A stretch of 64,000 bases of DNA from Bacillus glycinifermentans (GTDB lineage: Bacteria > Bacillota > Bacilli > Bacillales > Bacillaceae): NCBI RefSeq assembly GCF_001042475.2, contig NZ_LECW02000045.1, positions 496,001 to 560,000 on the forward strand, in the 5' to 3' direction. The position numbers were made by a program, and so were the translations under genes. The notes beneath the pieces are model-generated. The model had not been told where the DNA came from and searched no databases. It saw only the letters and a list, made by a program, of their open reading frames with translations. Of the stretch, positions 17,560-25,867 are shown piece after piece (positions within the stretch are counted from its first letter, which is position 1; every line of letters begins with the position of its first letter).

Positions 17560-18285
17560 ATGCGGGACAAGCTCGGCTTTAAAGACGTGTTCTTCGTTTT
17601 GAAAAAAAGGTGCGCGATCATCATTCTGATCACGATGGCGGCGGCTGCATCGAGCGCCGCAGTCAATTATTTTCTGCTCACACCGATCTACCAGGCAACC
17701 GCCCAAATCCTCGTCAATGGCCGCCAAACCTCAAACTTTGCCGACATTCAGACTAATCTTGAACTCATCAATACGTATAACGTCATCATGAAAAGCCCTG
17801 TCATTTTGAATAAAGTGAAAGATGATCTCGGCCTTCGCGAAACGGCGGACGAACTCAAGAATAAAATGACCGTTGTCAGCGAAAACGAATCACAGATTGT
17901 CAGTATTTCCGCGACTGACAAGGATTATTCCAAAGCGGCCGCCATCGCAAATACAGTCGCTTCCGTTTTTCAAAAAGACATTCAAGACATCATGAACGAT
18001 AAAGCCGAGGTCACCATCGTTACAAAAGCCGTACCGTACGATTCACCTGCGCCTGTCAGCCCGAACAAAACATTCAATATCGCTGTCTTCACGATGTTTG
18101 GATTGCTGTTTGGAGCCGGTCTCGCCTTTATTCTTGAGCTTTTGAACAACACGGTGAAAAACGAAGATGACGTTGAAAATACGCTGGAACTTCCCGTAAT
18201 GGGGAACATTTTATTCACGAAGCCGAAAAAAGGACAGGCCGTCGGCCGGATGAACGGTACGATTGGAAAAGATCAGGCGTTTTGA
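17560..18285 (+). CDS. tkmA: Wzz-type membrane modulator TkmA (YwqC)
   Basis: A 241-residue membrane protein of the polysaccharide co-polymerase/Wzz type. There is one membrane segment near residues 20-42 (CAIIILITMAAAASSAAVNYFLL) and a second near 170-192 (FNIAVFTMFGLLFGAGLAFILEL), with the periplasm-side domain between them. The short cytoplasmic tail in B. subtilis TkmA activates the tyrosine kinase PtkA. Here the tail ends RMNGTIGKDQAF and no kinase gene follows: the next start codon, ptpZ, is 22 nt downstream. A TATAAT at 17497-17502 may be the promoter. Confidence 0.9.
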   Translation: MRDKLGFKDVFFVLKKRCAIIILITMAAAASSAAVNYFLLTPIYQATAQILVNGRQTSNFADIQTNLELINTYNVIMKSPVILNKVKDDLGLRETADELKNKMTVVSENESQIVSISATDKDYSKAAAIANTVASVFQKDIQDIMNDKAEVTIVTKAVPYDSPAPVSPNKTFNIAVFTMFGLLFGAGLAFILELLNNTVKNEDDVENTLELPVMGNILFTKPKKGQAVGRMNGTIGKDQAF

Positions 18286-18307
18286 CCACTTTACGGGAGG
18301 TTCCGTT

Positions 18308-19060
18308 ATGATTGATATTCACTGCCATATTCTTGCGGCCCTTGATGACGGGGCAGGGTGTATGGACGACAGTCTTGAAATGGCGAAACAAGCCGTTTCT
18401 CAGGGAATAGACACCGTCATTGCCACTCCGCACCACAGAATCGGCATATGCGAAAATCCAAAAGAGGCGATCTTCGCCCGCATGACTGCACTGAAGACGA
18501 GGCTCAGGCAGGAAAACATTCCGCTGACCATCCTGCCTGGCCAGGAAATCCGCTTATACGGCGAAATAAAAGACGACCTCGAACGCGGCAGGCTGCTCAG
18601 TCTCTCCGAAACAAAATATGTGCTGATCGAGCTTCCTTATCATCACGTGCCGCGCTATGCAGAAAAGCTGATGTTTGATCTTCAGGTGAACGGATTCATC
18701 CCGGTCATCGCCCACCCTGAGCGGAATATGGAAATAATGGAAAACCCCGATCGTTTATATCGGCTCGTCAAAACAGGCGCATGCGTCCAGATTACTTGCT
18801 CAAGTCTGACCGGGCATTTCGGAAGAAACGTCAAAAAGCTGGCCCGCCGCTTCATTGAAGCCAATCTCGTCCACTTCATCGCATCGGATGCACACAATGT
18901 AAAGGTGCGCTCCTTCTTTTTTGACGTATTGGAAAACGAATACGGGTCTGATTTTTTGAGTATGTTTATAGAAAATGCCGGGCTTCTTATCAAAAACCGT
19001 GATATTCATAAGGTCACGCCGCTACCGGTCAAAAAGAAAAAGCTCTTGGGGCTGCTCTAA
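18308..19060 (+). CDS. ptpZ: PHP-type protein-tyrosine phosphatase PtpZ (YwqE)
   Basis: A 250-residue CpsB/YwqE-family phosphatase of the PHP fold. Metal ligands are visible in MIDIHCHILAALDDGAG at the N-terminus, ATPHH near residue 40, GQEIR near 80, IAHPERN near 137 and ASDAHN near 197. It removes phosphate from tyrosine on BY-kinases and their targets. Start is the ATG after CGGGAGG; an upstream in-frame ATG inside tkmA lacks a ribosome site. It sits between tkmA and ugd without the usual kinase gene. Confidence 0.93.
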   Translation: MIDIHCHILAALDDGAGCMDDSLEMAKQAVSQGIDTVIATPHHRIGICENPKEAIFARMTALKTRLRQENIPLTILPGQEIRLYGEIKDDLERGRLLSLSETKYVLIELPYHHVPRYAEKLMFDLQVNGFIPVIAHPERNMEIMENPDRLYRLVKTGACVQITCSSLTGHFGRNVKKLARRFIEANLVHFIASDAHNVKVRSFFFDVLENEYGSDFLSMFIENAGLLIKNRDIHKVTPLPVKKKKLLGLL

Positions 19061-19104
19061 AGCATTGCATCTACCGGCATATATACAGGCAGAGGAGGAG
19101 CATC

Positions 19105-20448
19105 ATGAACATTTCCATCGTTGGCACCGGGTATGTCGGTCTTGTGACGGGCGCCTGCCTGTCGGACATCGGCCACTATGTTACTTGTATCGATATCGAT
19201 GAAAAAAAGGTCGGGCTGTTGAGAAAAGGGTTATCGCCGATTTATGAACCCGGACTCCAGGATTTGATCCGGAGGAACCTCGCCCGCCGCAGACTCGCCT
19301 TTGAAACGGGTTTTGAAAAAGGCATTTCAGGGGCTGATATTATATTTATTGCGGTCGGCACTCCGCAAAAGGAAAACGGCCAGGCCGACCTCCGGTATAT
19401 TGAGAGTGCGGCGGAAATGATCGGCCGCCATGTAAAACAGGACTGCCTTGTGGTCACGAAAAGCACCGTCCCCGTCGGCACGAGCGAATGGATTTCAAAC
19501 ATCATTAAACGCTACGCAAGGAATCGTGTGCAAATATCGGCCGCATCCAATCCCGAATTTTTGCGGGAGGGCTCAGCGATTTATGATACGTTTCACGGAG
19601 ACCGGATCGTGATCGGCGCCGAGAATGAACAATCGGCCGCTATTCTCGAACAAGTCTTCGCGCCTTTTGGCATTCCCGTTTTTAAAACGGATATCAGAAG
19701 CGCAGAGATGATTAAATATGCATCAAACGCTTTTCTTGCCACGAAAATCAGCTTTATAAACGAAATTTCGAATATTTGCGAGAAGGTCGGCGCAGATATT
19801 GAGTCTGTCGCATACGGAATGGGACAGGACAAAAGAATCGGCCACCGGTTTCTAAAAGCCGGCATCGGCTACGGCGGCTCTTGTTTTCCGAAAGATACGA
19901 ACGCCCTTGTCCAAATTGCCGGCCATGTGGAGCACGATTTCGAACTGCTCAAGTCTGTGATCAAGGTAAACAATGAGCAGCCGATCCTGTTGGTCGAAAA
20001 AGCGGAAAGGCGGCTCGGCGGCTTGAAAGACAAAGTGATTTCTCTGCTTGGCCTGTCCTTTAAACCGAATACTGACGATATGAGGGACGCTCCGTCAGTC
20101 GTCATTGCCGAAGCGCTGGCCGAAAGGGGGGCGAAGATGAAAGCGTTCGACCCGATTGCGGCTGAAAATGCAAAACGGGTCTTGGCAGAAGGCGTTCAAT
20201 ATGCGGACACGATTGAAGAAGCGGTAAAACGCTCCGATGCAGTGATGATTTTAACAGAATGGGAAGACATTAAAGCATTCCCTTTAGCATCCTACAGAGA
20301 GCTGATGGATGCCCCGATCATTTTTGACGGGCGAAACTGCCACGAATTGCGGGAAGCGATAGAAGCCGGGGTTGAATACTATTCCGTCGGCAGGCGGCAA
20401 GTTGTCCCCGTTCATACGCAGGCGCCTCCTTTTACAGCAGTGGAATGA
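19105..20448 (+). CDS. ugd: UDP-glucose 6-dehydrogenase Ugd (YwqF)
   Basis: A 447-residue enzyme that oxidises UDP-glucose to UDP-glucuronate with two NAD+, supplying acidic polysaccharide synthesis. The N-terminal Rossmann motif is VGTGYVGLV (residues 6-14), the substrate segment is STVPVGT, and the catalytic Cys is in GYGGSCFPKD near residue 258. In B. subtilis Ugd is activated by PtkA phosphorylation of Tyr70; the corresponding residue here is Phe70 (in FETGF). Third gene of the operon. Its 3' end overlaps the converging CHR-transporter gene by 17 nt. Confidence 0.95.
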   Translation: MNISIVGTGYVGLVTGACLSDIGHYVTCIDIDEKKVGLLRKGLSPIYEPGLQDLIRRNLARRRLAFETGFEKGISGADIIFIAVGTPQKENGQADLRYIESAAEMIGRHVKQDCLVVTKSTVPVGTSEWISNIIKRYARNRVQISAASNPEFLREGSAIYDTFHGDRIVIGAENEQSAAILEQVFAPFGIPVFKTDIRSAEMIKYASNAFLATKISFINEISNICEKVGADIESVAYGMGQDKRIGHRFLKAGIGYGGSCFPKDTNALVQIAGHVEHDFELLKSVIKVNNEQPILLVEKAERRLGGLKDKVISLLGLSFKPNTDDMRDAPSVVIAEALAERGAKMKAFDPIAAENAKRVLAEGVQYADTIEEAVKRSDAVMILTEWEDIKAFPLASYRELMDAPIIFDGRNCHELREAIEAGVEYYSVGRRQVVPVHTQAPPFTAVE

Positions 20449-20968
20449 CAATCCCGCCGTATGCGAACGCTGCTGCGATTAAAAACGCCGGATGAACGCG
20501 GAATTTCGTCAAGGCGATCAAAGAGACCAATGCGATTGCAAGCGCTTGGATCAAGCCGATGGAATAAATCGCATCACCGCCGATTTCCCATGTCAACAAC
20601 AGCATCATAACGGCGAGTACGGGCTGGACGGACAGCGTCATTCCTTTTACCGCATCTGACTTTCGGAAGCGGCGGATCAATTTAAGCAATAAAATAAGAG
20701 CGATTGCCGAAGGCAGCACGGTCGCTGTCAGAGCGACGATTATTCCGGGCCATCCCAATACGCTGTAGCCGACATATGCGGCAATTTTCGTAGCGATCGG
20801 GCCGGGCAAAGCGTTTGCAAGCGCCAGCATGTTGGAAAATTCATCTTTTGAAAGCCAATGAAAATGGCGGACGACCTCTTCAAAATTAAGGGGAATCGAA
20901 GCGGGGCCGCCGCCGTACCCGAGCAGGTTTGCGATAAAAAACGCCCAAAACAAGTACAATGAGATCAT
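20432..20968 (-). CDS. Chromate transporter (CHR family), second half
   Basis: A 178-residue membrane protein of the short-chain CHR family. The family motif FxGYGGGPASIPL appears near the start (NLLGYGGGPASIPLNFEEVV) and ANALPGPIATKIAAYVGY follows. Short CHR proteins work as pairs of opposite topology, and the partner overlaps it by 4 nt upstream. B. subtilis has the same pair (YwrA/YwrB). Chromate or sulfate transport is inferred from family. Confidence 0.85.
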   Translation of the reverse strand: MISLYLFWAFFIANLLGYGGGPASIPLNFEEVVRHFHWLSKDEFSNMLALANALPGPIATKIAAYVGYSVLGWPGIIVALTATVLPSAIALILLLKLIRRFRKSDAVKGMTLSVQPVLAVMMLLLTWEIGGDAIYSIGLIQALAIALVSLIALTKFRVHPAFLIAAAFAYGGIVIPLL

Positions 20969-21534
20969 GAAGCAGACACTCCTTTACCCTTTCGCTTCAA
21001 TTTAAAATGGAAAGCTCCGTAAGCCAGAAACATCGTGACGACGATGCCCGAATGAATCGAAAACACTTGAAGACCCAAAAATGCAAGGATGAAAAAAAGG
21101 ACGCCGATCACGATTCCAAAGCCTTTCAGCGCTTTTTGGCCAAATTCGTATGCCATCTGCCCTAGCATCACGGCGATGACCGGGGTAACTGCGCCGATCA
21201 TGCCGTTTACGACCTTCGAATGGCTGAGCACGTTGACTGCGGCAAACAGCACGGCCATCGCTGTGCAGGTCGGCAAAATGTGCGCCGCTGTCGCCACGAT
21301 GGCCCCGGGAATCCCTTTTATTTTGTGCCCTAAATACGCCGACATCTTTGTTGCGATCGGCCCTGGCAGCGCATTGGCAATCGCCAGGATTTCCCCGAAT
21401 TCATCATCATTGATCCATTTGAATTTTTTAACGGCTTCATGGCGGATCAGCGGAATAACGGAAGGTCCGCCTCCGAACCCCAATATCCCGGTCCTCACCA
21501 TCGCGATGATCAGTTCGCGGTAAGGGTGCTTCAT
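20965..21534 (-). CDS. Chromate transporter (CHR family), first half
   Basis: A 189-residue partner of the gene at 20432. It has the same motifs (GILGFGGGPSVIPLIRHEAV, ANALPGPIATKMSAYLGHK) and several membrane segments. The two are probably translated together. The regulator at 21550 lies 15 nt upstream and likely belongs to the same transcript. Confidence 0.85.
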   Translation of the reverse strand: MKHPYRELIIAMVRTGILGFGGGPSVIPLIRHEAVKKFKWINDDEFGEILAIANALPGPIATKMSAYLGHKIKGIPGAIVATAAHILPTCTAMAVLFAAVNVLSHSKVVNGMIGAVTPVIAVMLGQMAYEFGQKALKGFGIVIGVLFFILAFLGLQVFSIHSGIVVTMFLAYGAFHFKLKRKGKGVSAS

Positions 21535-21549
21535 GTTACTTCCTCCTTT

Positions 21550-22026
21550 TTACAGCTTCATTCCCATACGGCTTTTATAGCGCTTGATCAGCATCTGGCA
21601 GTCCACGCTGACGACGCCTTCCAAAGGATAGAGGCGCTTTGTCAGGAATTCCTCCATTTCGTGATCGTTGGCAAAAATTCCGTGCATATGAAGCTTGCTC
21701 GGCCCGGTCATATGATAGAGGCTTGTGACGGCAGGCTCCTTTTCGAGCGCGACGGCAACGGCCTCTAAATATTTGGGCTCGACTTCTACATTAAAAAAGA
21801 CCGATACGGGAATTCCGACCTTCACGGGGTTGATCACGGCGGTAAACTTTTCGATGATGCCTTCTTCCATCAAATTGTTGATCCTCGTTTGAACGGCAAC
21901 CCGCGACAGACCTACACGCTTCCCCAGATCGGTATAAGAAATCCTTCCTTCCTCGTGGAGAATCGATAGAATTTTTTTATCTGTTTCATCAAGAACTAAA
22001 TTTGGCATGTGGTAATCAAGACTCAT
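21550..22026 (-). CDS. Lrp/AsnC-family regulator (YwrC-like)
   Basis: A 158-residue feast/famine regulator. The N-terminal helix-turn-helix is at residues 12-60 ([39 protein letters not shown]) and the C-terminal RAM ligand-binding domain covers residues 70-150. It precedes the CHR pair on the same strand and probably regulates it. An inverted repeat TTTACAT-N8-ATGTAAA lies 24-45 bp upstream of its start. Confidence 0.88.
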   Translation of the reverse strand: MSLDYHMPNLVLDETDKKILSILHEEGRISYTDLGKRVGLSRVAVQTRINNLMEEGIIEKFTAVINPVKVGIPVSVFFNVEVEPKYLEAVAVALEKEPAVTSLYHMTGPSKLHMHGIFANDHEMEEFLTKRLYPLEGVVSVDCQMLIKRYKSRMGMKL

Positions 22027-22049
22027 ACACGTACCATCCTTTCATATCG

Positions 22050-22071
22050 TTTACATCGCAACAAATGTAAA
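22050..22071. promoter_or_regulatory. Inverted repeat upstream of the Lrp-type regulator
   Basis: TTTACAT (22050-22056) and ATGTAAA (22065-22071) are perfect inverted arms with an 8-nt centre. This is a likely autoregulatory site of the adjacent AsnC-type regulator; no experimental basis. Confidence 0.45.
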
Positions 22072-22114
22072 TCGCAATCGATTTGGTTTTTTTAAAAACG
22101 TTTTGTAAATTGTA

Positions 22115-22300
22115 TCATACATTAAATTTCGATATGAATGATTTTTGGCGTTTTTCTTCAGCTTTGCGGAACTTTCGCGGGGTAAGCCCCTCATTTCCCG
22201 TGTGAGCCGGGAGAGCGGTGCGGGAACAGGCTGCAGGCGGCAGCCATCCAGATGGACGGTCAGGTTTCCAGAAGGGAGGACTGATCCGCGATATGACCGG
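22115..22300 (-). pseudogene. Frameshifted remnant of an AraC-family DNA-binding domain
   Basis: On the minus strand, pieces of the AraC helix-turn-helix domain appear in order but in three frames. LLET is at 22274-22263, followed by an in-frame stop, then PSIWMAAAC (to 22233), then LSRLTRE in a second frame (22215-22195), then EGLTPRKFRKAEEKRQ in a third (from 22192). Their order and spacing match the usual xLLExTxLSIxEIAxxCGF...SHFSRLFKREEGLTPRKFR layout with small deletions. The ligand-binding half is gone. The segment is more GC-rich than its surroundings. Confidence 0.55.
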
Positions 22301-22326
22301 GCAAGTAAATGTTTGAAACAAATCTT

Positions 22327-22376
22327 TTGACACAATATTTTCCACGAGCTATAATTATCTCGAAATCGAGATAATT
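22327..22376 (+). promoter_or_regulatory. Consensus SigA promoter with MhqR-type operator
   Basis: TTGACA (22327-22332), 17 bp, TATAAT (22350-22355) is a perfect consensus promoter. A perfect inverted repeat with 11-bp arms and a 2-bp centre (22353-22376) covers its -10 and start site. Its core TATCTCGAAATCGAGATA differs at one position from the MhqR operator I recall from B. subtilis (TATCTCGAATTCGAGATA). MhqR is a MarR-type repressor released by quinones and related electrophiles. Confidence 0.75.
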
Positions 22377-22391
22377 TAGGAGGCGAAATCG

Positions 22392-22991
22392 TTGGCTAAA
22401 GATTTTTACACCGCGATTAAAGAAAGGCGTTCAATTTATGGAATCTCTAAAGATGTAAAAGTATCGGACGACAAAATTCGGGAAATCGTCGAGTTTGCCG
22501 TCAACCACACCCCGTCATCATTCAATTCGCAAAGCTCAAGGGCCGTTGTTCTATTGGGCGGGCAGCATGATAAGTTTTGGGAAATCACAACCGGAACGCT
22601 GCGAAAAATCGTTCCTGCTGATCAATTTGCAAGCACGGAAGAAAAAATGAACGCTTTCGGCAGCGGCTATGGCACGGTTCTGTTTTTCGAAGATCAAAAC
22701 GTTATTAAAGGACTTCAAGAACAATTTGCATTGTATAAAGACAATTTCCCAATCTGGTCTGAGCAGTCTTCAGGCATGCTCCAGCTTGTCGTATGGACCG
22801 CGTTGGAGAGCGAAGGGCTCGGAGCGACTTTGCAGCACTATAACCCGCTCGTTGATGAGGAAGTCAAAAAAGAATGGAACATTCCTGAAAGCTGGAAGCT
22901 GATCGCGCAAATGCCGTTCGGCCATCCGGTAGCAGAGCCGGGAGAAAAAGATTTCGCGCCGATTTCAGAGCGCGTGAAGATCCATAAATAA
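22392..22991 (+). CDS. Nitroreductase family protein, MhqN-like
   Basis: A 199-residue flavin-dependent oxidoreductase fold. The FMN-binding landmarks are KERRSIYGISK at the N-terminus, TPSSFNSQSSRAVVL near residue 40, and GLGATLQHYNP near residue 142. TTG start with TTTAGGAGG upstream. The family reduces quinones and nitro compounds with NAD(P)H. B. subtilis MhqN (YdfN) and related HBN1-type proteins are closest in appearance, and the MhqR-type operator on the promoter supports a role in quinone or azo-compound detoxification. It stands alone, without mhqO/mhqP. Confidence 0.88.
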   Translation: MAKDFYTAIKERRSIYGISKDVKVSDDKIREIVEFAVNHTPSSFNSQSSRAVVLLGGQHDKFWEITTGTLRKIVPADQFASTEEKMNAFGSGYGTVLFFEDQNVIKGLQEQFALYKDNFPIWSEQSSGMLQLVVWTALESEGLGATLQHYNPLVDEEVKKEWNIPESWKLIAQMPFGHPVAEPGEKDFAPISERVKIHK

Positions 22992-23000
22992 AGGAATAAA

Positions 23001-23034
23001 AAATACCCAATGAACGGCCGTTCATTGGGTATTT
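23001..23034. terminator. Bidirectional terminator between nitroreductase and alsR
   Basis: A perfect 34-bp palindrome from 23001 to 23034 (arms ending ATGAACG / CGTTCAT) with A-rich left and T-rich right ends serves both converging genes. Confidence 0.9.
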
Positions 23035-23053
23035 TGCTGCATATTCTACCAGT

Positions 23054-23938
23054 CTATGATTGAGAAACCTCATTCGAAACTTCTATAAAATGCTGCAAAG
23101 CCGGATTACGGTTGTCCTTTCTGTGGGCGGTGACCCATTCTGCCCGAAGCGAAAGGTCATCGATTTCTCTGTAGACCACATCAAGGTTAAACAGCCGCTT
23201 GGCCGCCGTCGGCACGACCGCAATCCCCATTCCGGCAGATACGAGGCCGATCACCATTTGATATTCGGTCGCTTCCTGGGCGATGTTGGGAATGAAACCG
23301 GCCTGCTCGCACGAAAAGATGAAGTCAGTGTACAGAGAGGGCCATGCTGATTTGTCGATTGCAATCAGCGACTCGTCTTCAAGATCACGCAGATAAATCC
23401 GGGATTTTTTAGTGAGCGGGTGGTATTTAGGAAGCGCGAGTACGCAATGGCTTTTCTTCACTGTGTATGACTTCAGTTCATCGTTTCCTAACGGAGGGTG
23501 TAATACGCCGATGTCAATGTGTCCGTTTAATAAGGCTTCGATTTGATTTGGGGTCGACAGCTCCCGCAATTCAATGTTGACTGAAGGGAATTGTTTGCGG
23601 TATTCCCTGATGATCGGCGGCATAATTTCGTATGTCGCCGAGCCGACAAAGCCGATCACGAGCCTGCCGAGTTCACCCCGGGCGGTCCGCTGGGCCATGT
23701 CAACCGCCTGATCGATCTGGGACAGGCCTTCTTTTATCTGCTTTAAAAAAACGTCTCCTGCCGCCGTCAGCTTGACGGCTCTTTTTGACCTCTTCAGCAA
23801 GGTGACGCCAATCTCACTTTCTAGCTGTTTAATCTGCTGGCTGAGCGGAGGCTGAGTCATTTTCAGCCGAAGAGCTGCTTTTCCGAAATGCAGCTCTTCG
23901 GCTACAACCATAAAATAACGAAGGTGGCGCAGCTCCAT
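23054..23938 (-). CDS. alsR: LysR-type activator of acetoin synthesis AlsR
   Basis: A 294-residue LysR-type regulator. The winged HTH is at residues 1-60 (MELRHLRYFMVVAEELHFG, MTQPPLSQQIKQLE) and the effector domain from about 90. Divergent from alsSD, which it activates in stationary phase and on acetate or low pH. Start at the ATG matching the family's MELRH beginning; a GTG two codons upstream is the alternative. Confidence 0.94.
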   Translation of the reverse strand: MELRHLRYFMVVAEELHFGKAALRLKMTQPPLSQQIKQLESEIGVTLLKRSKRAVKLTAAGDVFLKQIKEGLSQIDQAVDMAQRTARGELGRLVIGFVGSATYEIMPPIIREYRKQFPSVNIELRELSTPNQIEALLNGHIDIGVLHPPLGNDELKSYTVKKSHCVLALPKYHPLTKKSRIYLRDLEDESLIAIDKSAWPSLYTDFIFSCEQAGFIPNIAQEATEYQMVIGLVSAGMGIAVVPTAAKRLFNLDVVYREIDDLSLRAEWVTAHRKDNRNPALQHFIEVSNEVSQS

Positions 23939-23975
23939 TGTCACTCATTCCTTTCTGAATGCGATTTCAGTCGTT

Positions 23976-24046
23976 TTACATATTAATTGTAAGACAAAGA
24001 AGTATTGGAAAACAATTTCCACAAGATGTATATTTAATAATACAAT
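23976..24046 (+). promoter_or_regulatory. AlsR-controlled alsSD promoter region
   Basis: A weak -35 (TCCACA, 24018-24023), 17 bp, and TACAAT (24041-24046) form the likely promoter. Two inverted repeats lie upstream: TTACA-N7-TGTAA (23976-23992, centred near -69) and TGGAAA-ACAA-TTTCCA (24006-24021, centred near -40). That spacing fits the recruitment and activation sites of LysR-type activators. Confidence 0.5.
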
Positions 24047-24097
24047 AATTTTATTAAAAATTCATTGTAAACGAATGAAAATGGAGGAGTGAGGGCT

Positions 24098-25816
24098 TTG
24101 AAAAAAGTAGCCGCTGAAAATGAAACTCTTACGGTAAGAGGAGCAGAGCTTGTGGTGGATAGTCTCATTCAGCAGGGTGTCACTCATGTTTTCGGTATTC
24201 CGGGAGCAAAAATCGATGCGGTATTTGACGTGTTGAAAGACAAAGGGCCTGAATTGATCGTATGCCGTCACGAGCAAAATGCAGCATTTATGGCGGCGGC
24301 AGTCGGACGATTGACTGGAAAGCCCGGTGTTTGCCTGGTGACCTCAGGTCCGGGAGCTTCTAATTTAGCTACCGGTCTTGTAACAGCCAATACAGAAGGA
24401 GATCCGGTTGTTGCTCTTGCTGGTGCTGTAAAGAGAGCGGATCGTCTTAAAAAGACCCATCAATCAATGGACAATGCGGCATTATTTCAGCCGATTACGA
24501 AATACAGCGCAGAAGTTGAAGATCCTAACAATATTCCTGAAGCCGTCACAAATGCGTTCAGAGCGGCAGCGTCTGGACAGGCCGGCGCAGCCTTTCTCAG
24601 CTTTCCGCAAGACGTAACAGCAGGTCCGGCTACCGCTAAACCGGTAGGAACCTTGCCTGCGCCGAAATTAGGTGCAGCTCCGGATGAACTCATCAGTGCG
24701 GCCATCGCCAAAATTCACAATGCAAACCTTCCGGTCGTGCTTGTCGGAATGAAAGGCGGAAGACCTGAAGCAATAGAAGCTGTCCGCCGTCTGCTGAGAA
24801 AAGTGAAGCTTCCGTTTGTCGAAACGTATCAGGCAGCGGGAACGCTGGCTCATGATTTGGAAGACCAATACTTCGGACGAATCGGATTATTCCACAATCA
24901 GCCCGGAGATATTTTATTGGAAAAAGCGGATGTCGTCTTGACGATCGGCTATGATCCGATTGAATACGATCCGGTATTGTGGAATAAAAAAGGCGAACGA
25001 AGCATTATTCACCTAGATGAAATTCAAGCGGAAATCGATCACGATTATCAGCCGGACATCGAATTGATCGGGGATATCGCAGCGACTTTGGACCATATTG
25101 AACACGATTCGCTTCCTGTCTCAATCGACAAATCGCTCGTACCTGTGCTTCATCAGTTAAGCAAAGCATTGAAGGAACAAAGCGAGCCTCCTAAAGAGAA
25201 GCAATCAGACCGCGTACATCCGCTGCAAATCGTTCACGATTTGCGCAATTTGGTGAGCGATGATATCACGGTGACGTGCGATATTGGCTCACATGCCATT
25301 TGGATGTCCAGATATTTCCGCTGCTACCGTCCGCTTGGCCTGCTGATTTCAAACGGCATGCAGACGCTCGGCGTCGCTTTGCCTTGGGCGATTGCAGCAT
25401 CTCTTGTAAACCCGGGACAAAAAATCGTATCCGTTTCAGGCGACGGCGGCTTCCTGTTCTCGGCGATGGAATTGGAAACAGCGGTCAGATTAAAAGCTCC
25501 GATCGTTCACCTTGTATGGAATGACAGCGCATATGACATGGTGGCGTTCCAGCAGGAAATGAAATACAACCGGACTTCCGGAGTCGACTTTGGCAATATA
25601 GATATTGTAAAATACGCTGAAAGCTTTGGAGCAAAAGGCCTAAGGGTTAATTCGCCGGAAGAATTGAAAGAAGTGCTTCAGCAGGGTCTTGATGCAGAGG
25701 GTCCTGTCGTCATTGATATTCCTGTCGATTACAGCGACAATGTTCATTTGGCAGACCAACGTTTTCCTAAAGCGTTTGAGGAACAATTAAAAAAAGAAAC
25801 CTCTAATCAATCTTGA
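24098..25816 (+). CDS. alsS: Catabolic acetolactate synthase AlsS
   Basis: A 572-residue thiamine-diphosphate enzyme condensing two pyruvates to 2-acetolactate for acetoin formation. The catalytic Glu is in [11 protein letters not shown] near residue 55, and the ThDP/Mg motif is [15 protein letters not shown]...WNDSAYD near 450-480. It needs no regulatory subunit, unlike IlvBH. TTG start chosen 10 nt after GGAGG; GTG at 24089 is possible. Operon with alsD. Confidence 0.96.
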   Translation: MKKVAAENETLTVRGAELVVDSLIQQGVTHVFGIPGAKIDAVFDVLKDKGPELIVCRHEQNAAFMAAAVGRLTGKPGVCLVTSGPGASNLATGLVTANTEGDPVVALAGAVKRADRLKKTHQSMDNAALFQPITKYSAEVEDPNNIPEAVTNAFRAAASGQAGAAFLSFPQDVTAGPATAKPVGTLPAPKLGAAPDELISAAIAKIHNANLPVVLVGMKGGRPEAIEAVRRLLRKVKLPFVETYQAAGTLAHDLEDQYFGRIGLFHNQPGDILLEKADVVLTIGYDPIEYDPVLWNKKGERSIIHLDEIQAEIDHDYQPDIELIGDIAATLDHIEHDSLPVSIDKSLVPVLHQLSKALKEQSEPPKEKQSDRVHPLQIVHDLRNLVSDDITVTCDIGSHAIWMSRYFRCYRPLGLLISNGMQTLGVALPWAIAASLVNPGQKIVSVSGDGGFLFSAMELETAVRLKAPIVHLVWNDSAYDMVAFQQEMKYNRTSGVDFGNIDIVKYAESFGAKGLRVNSPEELKEVLQQGLDAEGPVVIDIPVDYSDNVHLADQRFPKAFEEQLKKETSNQS

Positions 25817-25867
25817 TCACAGCACGTCCAGTCATCATATTAAAATCAAGGGAGTGAAAAGAGGAAA

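Noticed and set aside
22100-22330. Riboswitch in the GC-rich leader of the nitroreductase
   Set aside because: The segment lies upstream of the mapped-looking promoter, shows no recognised riboswitch core, and is explained better by the AraC remnant.
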